Translations under genes and position numbers: made by a program
Shown here: positions 30,319 to 41,655 of the stretch, piece by piece
How the letters are laid out: every line of letters starts with the position of its first letter
How positions within the stretch are numbered: position 1 is the first letter of the stretch
Origin: Iris pallida
Lineage: Eukaryota; Streptophyta; Magnoliopsida; Asparagales; Iridaceae
DNA length: 64,000 nucleotides
Direction: 5' to 3'
Assembly: GCA_029216955.1 (NCBI GenBank)
Contig: JANAVB010015600.1
Location: 34,662,569 to 34,726,568 of the forward strand
The notes under the pieces: generated by a model
The model's database searches: none
What the model saw: the letters and a program-made list of their open reading frames with translations, nothing else
Told to the model about the DNA's origin: nothing

Positions 30319-33300
30319 ATGGATTCCATCTATGAGAAGTTGACAGCAGCAGAAATGAAGGCCCTGGTCGAGGATCTCCTGACCAAGAGATTACCGGAGA
30401 CGACCCCACGCGTGACCCATACTGATGTGGATCCGTCACCGTACAAAATGGGGAAGTTGGACAAGCTGGAGACGAAGTTGGAAGGCACGACCAACTACTT
30501 GAAATGGTCGCGGCAGGCGATGCGGACGCTGAAGGGACGTGGCTTGGTTGGTTATGTCGATGGCACCACCAAGGCCCCTGTCGATCACTCTTCGAAGGAG
30601 TTTGCTGTATGGGACATTGTCAACAATGTCGTGGCTGGTTGGTTGACAGCCTCTTTGACCGACCAAGTGTCGGGTAACGTTGAAGCAATGGAGGGAGCTG
30701 CTGATATCTGGAGAACGTTGAAAGACATGTACTCTGGTTCGAAAAACTCCATGCGAGTCTTCCAACTGCAGGATGAGCTCGATAGGGTATTCCAAGACGA
30801 TCGTACTATCTCTGAGTACGCTGCCTTGTTGAAGAAGTACTGGTCTGATCTTGACCATTATGATCCTCTTGGCATGGAAGATGCTCAGGTTGAACCGACT
30901 TTTGCAAAATATTTCTAGAAATTTCTGGATTATATCTCGCGGCAATGGATGATGAAGTTTTTGAAGGGGCTCAACCCAGCGTTTGAGCAACGGTGGAATG
31001 TACTTCTCGCACAATCGACGCTGCCGACATTAGAAGACGCCATAGCTGCCATGGCACAAGAAGAAGCACGGTTGAAGCTGATGCCTACCAAGGGTCTCTC
31101 CCAGGGGGAGCAGGCCGGAGTTGACACATCTGCTCTTGCCACTTTCACACAGCCTCCTTCTACGGGAGGCGTTTGCCACAACTGTGGTGACACGGGGCAT
31201 TACATCCGCTTTTGCCCAAAACCGACACGAACTTCCTCGAATGGACGGGGTCGTGGTCGCGGTAGACGATGAGGTGGTCGAGGCAGCTACGGTGGTGGAA
31301 GAGACAGTTACTCTGGAGGCAATAAGGCACATCTGGCGGATGAAGGTGGGGACAATCAGCTGGCGGACATCACTCCTTTTGAGAGGGAAGTTCTCGAGAA
31401 GATGCGCGGCTCAAAGCTTGGTTCTGGTGAAAGACAAGTCATTCCTGGGGCGCCGTCCGCTACAGGAGATTACTGCACTTACTTCTCCCAAACCAGTGCC
31501 GGTATACCTCCGTGTGCTCTTGCATCTGTCTCTCAGCCAGCTTGGATTATGGACTCTGGGGCATCTTGCCATGTCACGGGGTCCTGAGGAGAGTTCCGGG
31601 AATACTCTACTCTAACGCCGCCAGAAAGCATTCAGACTGCTGATGGTACCTACAGGCCGGTTACGGGTAAAGGCACTGTTGATTGCACTCCTTCCATCAC
31701 TCTATCTAATGTCTTACATGCTCCTTCCTTTCCTGTCAATCTTATTTCCATTAGCGCCATTATCCTTGATCTAAACTGTATTGTTTTCTTTGATATTCCT
31801 AAGGTAACTTTTCAGGAGAAGGAAACGGGAAGACGACTAGGCACTGGCACATGGCATAAGGGTCTATGGTACTTGGACAGGACTGATCTGGATAGAGCAC
31901 TGGCATCTTTGGTTGCAGACGCCCAACCGGAAGTTCGAAGTTGAAGTATCGAAGCCGAGCTGCTCCTCCAACATCGGCGTGTAGGGCATTCTTCTTTTCC
32001 CGTTATTGGTCGATTGTATCCGTCATTATATCAAAAAGCAAATAAAGAGTTGTTAGTTTGTGATTCTTGTGAGTTGGGGAAACATACCAGAAGCTCTTAT
32101 GTGCATTCTGGGCATCGATGTTCTACTGCTTTTGATATGATTCATTCCGATGTGTGGGGCCCTTGTCCTACAAACGGTGTTAACGGTTATAGATGGTTTG
32201 TTACTTTTATTGACTGCTCTACCCGCGTAACGTGGGTCTTCCTGCTGAAGAATAAAAGTGATGTTTTCGAGGCATTTCAAAGCTTCCATCAACGGGTACG
32301 GACACAGTATAATGCTCGTGTTAAGTGTTTCCGGTCGGATAATGGGACGGAATATACCCATAAGAGATTTGTTGCGTATTTATCCTCTCATGGTATACTG
32401 CATCAAACCTCTTGTGCTTATACACCGGCTCAAAATGGTGTTGCCGAGCGAAGGAATAGGTACCTGCTGGAGGTGGCTCGGACAATGATGCTGGCTATGA
32501 ATGTCCCTAAATTTTTGTAGGGGCAGGCTGTCTTGACAGCCTCTTATCTCATCAACAGGATGCCCTCTCAATTACTGGACTGGAAGACCCCTTTGGAAAT
32601 GCTCATGGGGACAACTGCGTACACCGTTCCTCCGAAAGTATTTGGTTGCGTATGCTTCGTCCACGATAACAGGCCTGGTGTTGATAAGCTGGATCCTCGA
32701 GCACTTAAGTGTGTCTTTGTTGGGTACACCAGGACACAGAAGGGTTACGTATGCTGGAGCCCGGTTGAACGGAAGCTGTTTGTAAGCATGGACGTTACAT
32801 TCAGAGAGCTGGAACCTTATTATGGTTCGGACGAAGGTTCTGCGTTTGGGAACATGCCTCACACAGCGGGTGTTAGACGTGAGGGGGAGGTAGTACGCCC
32901 AAACGTCGTTGTCGGGTCGGTACCTTGTCCTGTCGTGACAAACTGGCAGAAAGGGGGAGACAGCATCACTGATACTGATACGGAGGATGAAGAAGACAAT
33001 ACGTACATTACGCAGGGGGAGAAGCAGACAAGGGAAAAGGAGCTCCAAGTTTACAGAAGAAGACAGCAGACATCCAGTACTGTGCCGTGCCCTGTGCCAA
33101 ATGTGCCAAGTCCCTCGTCTACTCCTACCCCAACTCCTGAAGATGTTACTCCCGTACCGGATCACTCGGATTCGGAAGCGGGTCTCTCCGACTCAGATGG
33201 TATGCTTTCTCCACCACCCATTGCTCCCTTAAGGAGGTCTTCTCGCATTAATGCGGGAAAGGCTCCTATTCGTTTTTAAGATTATGAACATGATATCGCC

Positions 33301-34923
33301 AACTACTTGTCTTATTCTAATATCTCTCCGACTTATCAAGCCTTTCTCACTTCGTTAGACTCCACTTCTTTACCTAAGAATTGGCAGGAAGCAAAGAAGG
33401 ACCCAAGATGGAAAGCTGCAATGATGGAAGAACTTGGGGCACTAGAGAAAAATAAGACATGGGAGCTGGTACCATTACCTGAAGGGAAGAAAGCTGTGGG
33501 ATGCAAATGGCTGTACACAGTGAAGGAAACACCAGAAGGAAAAGTTGAGCGGTACAAGGCGAGACTGGTTGCAAAAGGCTATACCCAGACAAATGGCATC
33601 GACTATGATGAGACTTTTGCCCCAGTAGCGAAGATGAGTACCGTAAGAACGCTGGTCTCCATTGCAGCAAACTATGGGTGGAAGCTACACCAGTTAGACG
33701 TAAAGAACGCATTTTTTCATGGAGACCTACAAGAAGAAGTTTACATGGAGACTCCTCCGGGGTGCTACTCTGTGTCAGATTCAGGTGAAGGAACGTCACA
33801 TGGAAAAGTGTGCAAACTGAAGAAGTTGCTGTACGGGCTGAAGCAATCTCCTCGAGCCTGGTTTGACAGATTCAGAAAGGCTGTCACTGGCATGGGGTAC
33901 CATCAGACAAATACAGATCATACAGTCTTCCTCCATCATGCAAGAGGCCACATAACTATACTTGCTGTATATGTGGATGATATAGTAATCACAGGTGATG
34001 ATGCTGATGAGATCACTAAGCTGAAGACGAAACTCGCCAAAGAGTTTGAGGTGAAGGACCTGGGAGAGATGAGATACTTTTTGGGTATCGAGGTGTGTAA
34101 TGGTGAACAAGGAATTGTTCTCTCACAAAGGAAATATGCACTAGATCTGCTGAAGGAGATAGGAATGCTGGGATACCGAGCAGCAGTCACTCCAATTGAC
34201 CAGAAGTGCAAGATGGGAGCAGAAGCAGGAGAGCCTGTTGATCGCGAAAGGTATCAAAGGCTAGTAGGCAGACTGATTTATCTAGGGCATACTCGCCCTG
34301 ATATCTCATTTGCAGTAAGTGTTGTAAGCCGCTATATGCATGATCCAAGAATGGGTCATATGGATGCAGTATTTCAGATCCTAAGATATCTGAAAGGGAC
34401 GCCGGAAAAAGGACTGTGGTTCAAGAAGAATGGATGCACAGATGTTGAGGGATACTGCGATGCAGACTGGGCAAGCTGCATAGACGACAGAAGGTCTACC
34501 ACAGGGTACTGTGTTTTTGTAGGAGGAAACCTGGTTTCATGGAGAAGCAAAAAACAGTCAGTGGTAGCACGGTCGACAGCTGAAGCAGAATACAGAGCAA
34601 TGGCTCTAGGAGTATCAGAATTGCTATAGGTAAAGGCGCTGCTGACAGAGTTGAAGCTAGACAAGGGGACACCATTGCACCTTCGGAGCGATAGTCAAGC
34701 TGCGATAAGTATAGCGAACAATCCGGTTCAGCACGAAAGAACGAAGCACATCGAGATCGATCGATTCTTCATCAAGGAAAAGCTGGAACAAGGGATACTG
34801 AAGATTGACTATGTTCGCTCAGAAGAACAAGTGGCAGACTGTCTGACTAAGGGTCTTAGTTCATTGAGTCTGTCAAAGCTATGTAACAAGATGGGGATGA
34901 TTAATATCTATCGCCCATCTTGA
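30319..34923 (+). pseudogene. Copia gag-pol polyprotein, one frame with seven in-frame stops
   Basis: Domains in order: gag (KLETKLEGTTNYLKWSRQAM) with knuckle CHNCGDTGHYIRFC at about 31,174; protease WIMDSGASCHVTGS at about 31,546; integrase with its zinc region and CDSCELGKHTRSS, HSDVWGP, SDNGTEY and NGVAERRNR; reverse transcriptase with WELVPLPEGKK, QLDVKNAFFHG and YVDDIVITG; RNase H with STAEAEYRAM and RSDSQAAISIANN. All pieces share one reading phase with no indel. The stops begin at 30,916, 31,270, 31,585, 31,942, 32,518, 33,277 and 34,627, so the copy cannot make its proteins. The order integrase before reverse transcriptase defines Copia. Confidence 0.92.
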
Positions 34924-34930
34924 GGGGGAG
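34922..34930 (+). other. Polypurine tract of the short-LTR Copia
   Basis: GAGGGGGAG immediately upstream of the right LTR. It primes plus-strand DNA synthesis in the family. Confidence 0.88.
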
Positions 34931-35053
34931 TGTTGAGAATCAATAAGGGACTTTTAGTCCCACATCGGAATTTGTAGTATGTAGAGGAGCTAGACTCCCT
35001 ATAAGTAGTGAAGTAGTCCATCAATAAAATCATCCCAACTATTATTTTCTACA
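34931..35053 (+). repeat. Right LTR of the short-LTR Copia
   Basis: Starts TGTTGAGAATC after the purine tract and ends TCTACA, followed by GCTAT. Confidence 0.95.
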
Positions 35054-35058
35054 GCTAT

Positions 35059-37313
35059 CCCTCCTTCCGCGGAAGAAGTGAAGTCCGCAGTGTGGGCTCT
35101 TGACGAACACAGCGTGCCTGGCCCAGACGGATTCTCAGGTGTATTCTTCAGGTCCTGTTGGAATATCATCCACAACGATGTGATCGAGGCCGCCATTGCC
35201 TTTTTCAAGGTGCGCACTACCCCAAGTCGATATCCCGGGCCAACCTTATCCTCATCCCCAAAAAGACAACCCGGAGACCTTCAAAGATTTCAGACCTATC
35301 AGTCTTTGCACGTTTACCAACAAAATTATATCCAAGATTGTCGCCACCAGGATGGTACACATCCTCTCCAGGATCATCTATGAGGAGCAGAGTGGATTCG
35401 TCACCGGTCGAATTATCACAGACAACATCCTGTTAGCCCAAGAGATGATTACTTGGATGAAATTCCCGTCGAAAGGGGGGAATATCGCCATCAAGCTTGA
35501 TATGGAGAAGGCATATGACCGCCTCGACTGACAATTCTTAATCTGGGTCCTTCGAGCATTCGTATTCTCCGAAACTTGGATAGACATCATATACAGATCC
35601 ATCAGCACTTCTTGGTTCTCCACCGTCATTAACGGTCAAGCCAATAGTTTTTTCAAGTCCAGCCGTGGAGTGCGCCAAGGAGACCCCCCTCTCCTCCACC
35701 ATATTCATCATCGTTGCTGAAGCTCTCAGCAGAAATCTCAACGACATGGCCAATATCCCCAGATTCCATCACTTCCACACCACCGCGGGATGCCCCCTCA
35801 TTACCCATCTGGCATACGCAGACGACATCCTTATCTTCTCCTCTGGCGATGTAGGCTCCGTGGAGGTGGTCTGTTATACCCTCGATAAATATACTAGATG
35901 CTCCGGTCAAAAGATCAACCAAGCCAAAAGCGTCATATACACCCACCACAAAGCGGACAGGAACCACTCCGCCACCCTCACCAATCTCACCTCCTTCTCC
36001 ACAGCATATCCTCCTTTCACCTACCTGGGATGCCTATTGGTGTATGACAGATCCAATTCTACCATCTTCAGCGGGCTCGTCAGCAAGATCAGGAAGAAGA
36101 TCGAGGGCTGGCACAATGCCACCCTTTCTCCGGGTGAAAAAATGATTCTCATCAAGCACGTTCTGTCCTCCATCCCAATCTACACCTTGGCCGTCTGCTC
36201 CGTGCCCTTGAAGGTTGTTTATCACTAGAGAATCTGCTCGCTAAATTCTTCTGGGGGTATCAAGAGGGTAAAGACAAGCACCACTAGGCCAGCTGGGATA
36301 CGATGGCCAAACCAACGAACGAAGGGGGCCTTGGATTTGCCAAAGTAGGGAACATCGTGGATGCCTGCTCTATGAAATTGGGGTGGAAGATTAGATCCCA
36401 AAAATCTATCTGGACGTGCTTCATGAAAGCCAGATACTTCCCTCACGCTCATCCAGCGTCGACGGGGGCCAACAATCGCTCCTCAGCCTCCTGGCGGCGC
36501 ATTCTTCACGGTCGTCAGCTGGCCGAACCCCTTATCCGGCTCCGGCTTGGCAACGACACCTCATCCCCATGCCACGAACGATGGATTGGTGACTCAGTTT
36601 TCCATCTTACCCCTAACGCCCCTCCAGAATGCTTGATTTGGGATCTTTGGAGCTGCACATCAGGTTGGAGGTAGGATCGGATCAGAGAGTGGCTCGGGTC
36701 GGAGGCAGCCCTCGTGATCGCTGTCGCGGATGCTCAATTATCTGACCGTCCAGACACCGTGTGTTGGACCCCTACCGCTACTGGTGTCTTCTCGATGGCG
36801 TCCGCCAGGCGCAAGATCAGGGTCGGAGGAGTATCGTCCATGTTGATAGCCCCCTACTGGCAAACTTGTATTCCCCTCAAGTGGTCGTTCCTGATCTGGA
36901 GAGCCCAATACAGGAAGCTTCCGACCGATGACTCACTGACCAGCATAGGCTTCAGCCTAGCATCCAGATGTCATTGCTGCACTTCTCACAAACTCGAATC
37001 GGCATCACATATCCTGATCTCCGGGGACCTTGCCGATAAGCTATGGTGCATGCTTGCCTGCCTATATAGGAAACGACATCGCGTCGGGGGTTTCAACGAT
37101 CTCCTGGCAACCTGGGGAGACTTCCATTGCCATCAGATCGCTGCAGCCGCTGGCATATGGGTTCTCTGGAAAAACAGTAACAAATTCAGATATGAAGACC
37201 GTCAATACAACGCAGCTCAACTGATCAGAGAAATGCGGTACCAGATCTTTAAAATCCAGAAATTCCCACTCACCGATCAAGTTTTGGCAGGCGCTGCTTT
37301 AGCCCTGCGGTAG
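35059..37313 (+). pseudogene. LINE-B ORF2, 3' part: reverse transcriptase and zf-RVT
   Basis: Resumes after the Copia with EEVKSAVWALDEHSVPGPDG, then LILIPKK, FKDFRPISLCTFTNKI, SGFVTGRIITDNILLAQE, IKLDMEKAYDRLD, YADDILIFSSG, GQKINQAKS and YLGCLLVYD. The zf-RVT stretch (LPTDDSLTSIGFSLASRCHC, SASHILISG) and the C-terminal AAGIWVLWKN block close it. Frameshifts near 35,220 and 35,670, in-frame stops at about 35,529 and 36,672, and a frame change near 36,230 inactivate it. Confidence 0.85.
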
Positions 37314-37423
37314 CGCCTTGGGGCGCTCATTTTGTTTTCTGTTTCTTATTGTCTAACACGCTTGGCACGCTTACATGTATAGGCTTCGGCATTTTGCGCC
37401 TGATACATCAATAAACTTTCGGG

Positions 37424-37427
<4 letters not shown>

Positions 37428-37464
<37 letters not shown>
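37428..37464. repeat. (TA)n tail of LINE-B
   Basis: Alternating TA between the LINE 3' end and the small hairpin element. Confidence 0.95.
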
Positions 37465-37469
<5 letters not shown>

Positions 37470-37592
37470 GGATCAAAAGATCCGCCCGCAGAGCCCCGTT
37501 CTTCCTGCACCGTTGGATTGAGCGGGCCGTGTGGGGCCCGTGCGCGCCCGCTCGATCGAAAACGGTTGACGGCGACGGGGCTCCAGATCCGG

Positions 37593-37598
<6 letters not shown>
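37465..37598. mobile_element. 134-bp GC-rich hairpin element embedded in (TA)n
   Basis: Inverted ends (TATAGGGTGGATC left; the reverse complement of the right end begins TATAGGGTCCGGATC), then AGAGCCCCGTT on the left against inverted GGAGCCCCGTC. An inner pair (CCGTTGGATTGAGCGGGC and inverted CCGTTTTCGATCGAGCGGGC) folds as well, so nearly all of it is a hairpin. (TA)n lies on both sides. This resembles rice Micron, described as a microsatellite-targeting element. Homology was not tested. Confidence 0.7.
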
Positions 37599-37655
<57 letters not shown>

Positions 37656-37680
37656 AAAAAATAAAATAAAAATATATATA
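37598..37680. repeat. (TA)n tract between the hairpin element and LINE-C
   Basis: Alternating TA to about 37,652, then A-rich sequence and TATATATA up to the LINE-C 3' end. Confidence 0.9.
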
Positions 37681-38515
37681 TTGGAAAAAGGTAATTGTAT
37701 TGATTTAATAACTATTACAAACCAGGGTTGCCCTCCATTCCAATCCAACTCACATCCCTATTAATATTACATATAACACCAGTAGAAGAGGTGCATAAAT
37801 TTTCAAATAGTCGATTATTCCTCTCCCTCCAGACATGCCACACAGTCGCTGTGAGTCGAACGCACGCCTCCCTGAACCATCCCATACCTCGTCCACTGAC
37901 TACTCTGACTGACTGAATCAATCCTTCCAACTCATGTGCACCTCATGTCGGTATGCTAAGTATAACCGCTTGCGAGTCCCATACAAGCCTAGTAAAAGAG
38001 CAGCCGAAGAATATGTGCCGGATGGACTCATTAGTATGGCCACATAGAGAGCATCTGATATCATCAATATGGACTCCAAAGCGCTGAAGTCGGTCCTTCG
38101 TAAGGAGCTTCTCCCACATTACTTTATAGAAGCAAAGCTGCATTTTTCTAGGAGTTTCCTTCATCCAAATAATATTTGCATGCACCATATCTTCATGAAC
38201 CTCCCTAATACTCTTAAAGGCACTGTATGCCGAAAAGTCCCCATTAGAAGAAGCATCCCATACCCATTCATCCATCTTAAGTGAAGTGTCAACGGCACAC
38301 CCCTGGATGGATCAGGTGTGCAATGCTTCCGACCTGTGGAAGAAGCTCCGCCCTCTAAACTCCATTTATCAACAACCTACTTACCTTATCTCTCCCCATC
38401 GCCATGTTGTCATGTGGTAGGCCAATCCTCTTCTCCAATCTCAAATGCTCCACCTAAGGGTCCAGCCACAGGTCAGTCTCTGACCCGTTCTTAAACCTTC
38501 GAGATATACTAGGCT
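37681..38515 (-). mobile_element. 5'-truncated L1-type LINE fragment (LINE-C)
   Basis: On the minus strand it ends ACAATTACCTTTTTCCAA then TATATATA, so the 3' end again abuts TA repeats. The 5' side is cut at about 38,515, where gypsy LTR sequence starts. Its C-terminal coding is related to LINE-A but clearly diverged. Confidence 0.78.
37715..38275 (-). pseudogene. LINE-C ORF2 C-terminus: zf-RVT domain
   Basis: Contains WVWDASSNGDFSAYSAFKSI, MQLCFYKVMWEKLLTKDRLQ, CSLCGHTNESIRHIFFGCSF (zf-RVT) and, after an in-frame stop at about 37,943, VWHVWRERNNRLFEN. The order matches LINE-A residues at 24,860-25,360. Upstream ORF2 is missing. Confidence 0.8.
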
Positions 38516-39278
38516 TAGTGTGTAGTGCCCCGACCTGTACGGTGCTTATGATGGCTGATTGGTTCGATGAAGCCTTGTTGGACTTGGAATGATGCGAACG
38601 GTCGCTTGGAAGGCTATGCATTTGTGGCAGAAACCATCTTATAAATGTGAGTAGTGTTGAACCCTTCGAAGATCTTTTAGCTTCACGCTTAATAAAAAAG
38701 GATTGTATGCTACGTTGTTTTCAAGTTGCTAAATAACATCATGCATGGAAACCAAAAAGATAATAAAAGATAATTAATCACATGACCCAAAAACAGTTGC
38801 GAATCATTTTATGATTTGTGTGCTTCGAATCATTTCATGAATTTTATGCTTGTGTGCTATTGCAATATGTCATAACCTCAAATTCATAATATATTAATTT
38901 TTTTAAATTATTGTATCTCGTAATACAATATCTAGTATCTAGTATCGGACATCTCCGTATTTACGGGATTTGATTTATTATATTATATTATATTCTATAT
39001 AAGACACATTTTATTTTATATATGTTTTAAAAAGCGATTTTAAAAAATTCTAATTTTGTATTTCAGCCCTTAAGAAAATCTTACAATTTTATAACTTAAA
39101 TTTTTTGCATTTAGGTCCTTAAAAGAAATTATACAATTTTATAAATTGTCATGACACCTAGCAAGTTAGGTGTCATTTGTATTGAAGGGGAAAGGGATTA
39201 GTGGCAACTTGCATGCAAATGAGGGGTAGTAAGGTCATTTCATGATTAAATGTGATCATGGTGTCTTTAAAAAAAAGA

Positions 39279-39286
39279 TTTATATA
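39279..39286 (+). promoter_or_regulatory. TATA box in the long LTR
   Basis: TTTATATA in the context AGATTTATATAGAGAGGG, followed by CT-rich sequence. Confidence 0.4.
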
Positions 39287-39907
39287 GAGAGGGAGAGAAA
39301 TGGCTCTCAGCCTCTCACCCGCACCTCTCTTTCCCGTACACTCTTTCCCTCTCCTTCCTCTTGGTCTCTCTATCTCTATATCTCTCTCTCTTAAACTCTC
39401 AATCTCCTTCCCCTCTTCTTTTCTCTCTCTTCCCCTCCCTCACTCAGATTCTTCGCGTGCCTAGACCCACATCCACCACCTGCGGCTCCCAGCTGCCGCC
39501 GCGTGCCTCCGGCCGGCTAGACTCCCTCCTGGCCGCCGCCATCACCACCGTCACCTCCATCATCATCATCATCATATTCATCTCTATCATCACCACTATC
39601 ATCAAAACCCAAGCCCTAACTCCCTTCTAAAAAAGAAGAAGAAGAAGAAGATCAAAAAGAGAATGAAGAAGGATTGGAAGAAGAAGAAAAAGATAGAGCA
39701 AAACTGGAGATGCTTGGAGAAGAAGGAAATCCAAGCCCTAAACCCCAATTTCAAATTCCTAATTTTCCCAAGGCAAGCTCTCTCCCATCTCTTTTACTTG
39801 ATTCTATTTTGCCTATTGTCATGTTTTGTTTGGATTTAATTCCTTTATACTTACAAATCTTGAATATATATATAATCCAGATTTGTATTTGTATATATTC
39901 CAGATTT

Positions 39908-39929
39908 GTGTATATATATATATATTTTG

Positions 39930-40002
<73 letters not shown>
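39908..40002. repeat. (TA)n tract in the long LTR
   Basis: Alternating TA with a few TTT interruptions. Similar tracts lie at 40,434-40,498 and 41,584-41,652. No inserted element is visible in these three. Confidence 0.92.
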
Positions 40003-40004
<2 letters not shown>

Positions 40005-40429
40005 TGAAGATAATGACTCGGACACGTGTATTGGCAGCGATACAGACACATGGACACGGTCTATTAGGAAAGATAGTCCGGACATACGAATCGGTTATGA
40101 TTCAGGTACGTTGAAATGGTTGTATTTGAAAATAACTACGGATATATATTATTGGTAGTATTTCGGATGCACAGACATGATACTAGGACACAGGTTGGAC
40201 ACAATGATAATCCTTTGTGTCGAGTCAGTGTATTGAGTTGAATTAATATATGCAATATTTATCATTCATGGCTATGAGTATATATGTAGATGTAAAATAA
40301 TTTTATATGAGTATGTCCTACACGATTCGGTATCATAGGAATTGTGAAGTGGTATAGAATACGATTATAAACAAGAATTGATTTAAATAAATATATGACA
40401 TAATTACACTTTATTTTGAAATCATGGGG

Positions 40430-40481
<52 letters not shown>

Positions 40482-41581
40482 ATATATATATATATATTTC
40501 TGAACTTGCGTCCTATATGGATTTAAGGTATAGAGTTGTATATATGGAAATAGTATGTAAGGTCGTATACGACATAGGTATGAAATTATGCTAGATTTTC
40601 TAAACTAGTTTATTTTGATAAATCAACCTAAATTGTTAATAAATTTCCAAGATTTTATGTATGTATACAATGTTGTCTGAATCTTATTTCGGGTCTAGTC
40701 AAGTGATTTTAGAATTCAAATATAGTGACTAGTTATATTATGCGTGTCTTTGCATCCTTAGACTTGATATTGGATACGATAAAGGTTGTTTCGGTCTCCA
40801 ATATGGGTCTCTAACCAAAAAATTCAGAATCCTCGCTTAATGAACCACTCTAGTAATGTAAAGTTCTAGATATCCAAGGAAGGAATTCTAATAAAATTAT
40901 TAGGGGAATTTTCAAGTATTAGGAATTGACCGTAATGGTCTAAATTTGGGCTATTATAGTCCAAAAGGTTTAAATTAATTAATTTCAGTATAAAATTAGC
41001 TCTAAGAGGATTCTTAAAAGGTTGTAGATTAAGAAAACCTAGTATCCAAGTAAATGCGTCCTTAGATTAATAATTTCAAAAGCGTATCAGTCAAAATGGG
41101 ATGTTTAGATAATTGAGCCCTATCCAAACATAAAAATTAAGCATGTGTATGGTGTAGAAAAGCATGTATGTCAACTTGGATGAGGAACACTTAGTAAAAT
41201 AAGTTAGGTATTAATGGTATAGAGCTTCTTAGGCGTTTCGGTCCAAAAGTTAAGTATTTTAGCAATTTACTTTAAATTCAGTATATATCGCAACAGAAGA
41301 TTTCATCTATATATTACTTATGTGTTTAACTCTTAATCACGTGCTTGAATACTTAACCGATCAATATCTTAAATCATGATATTGAAAGATGTATGTTTGT
41401 ATATATTTAATTCTCGCTATGTATTATGGATTTTGATTTCTATTTTGAAATTTTGCATTACAAACAAATAACTGTTAGTTCTTATTTTAGTATAACAGAT
41501 TTGGGAGCAATAACTAAATTGCTAAGGTATATATATAAGTTTGGTAAGAAAAATTCTCTTTCTATTTATTATTGATTTTGT

Positions 41582-41655
<74 letters not shown>

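Larger units (their letters stand above)
29479..35053 (+). mobile_element. Ty1/Copia retrotransposon with 123-bp LTRs, inserted in LINE-B
   Basis: 5,575 bp. LTRs start TGTTGAGAATC and end TATA (left) or TACA (right). A 5-bp duplication GCTAT flanks the element (29,474-29,478 and 35,054-35,058). A primer-binding site follows the left LTR directly, and a GAGGGGGAG purine tract precedes the right LTR. The gag-pol frame keeps a single reading phase throughout but is cut by seven stops. The two LTRs differ at one base of 123. Confidence 0.95.
25726..37427 (+). mobile_element. Full-length L1-type LINE (LINE-B) interrupted by a Copia element
   Basis: Unique sequence starts between two (TA)n tracts (25,674-25,725 and 37,428-37,464). 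It has a GC-rich 5' region unlike the AT-rich surroundings, ORF1 (DUF4283-like plus zinc knuckle), an overlapping ORF2 and a 3' UTR ending ATACATCAATAAACTTTCGG then GTTCTAA(TA)n. Without the inserted Copia it is about 6.1 kb, normal for plant L1 elements. Both ORFs are broken. A truncated relative sits at 6245-7075. Confidence 0.85.

Noticed and set aside
39361..39630. Serine/leucine-rich small secreted protein
   Set aside because: CT-rich LTR leader downstream of a TATA box. Composition explains the hydrophobic run and no family motif is present.
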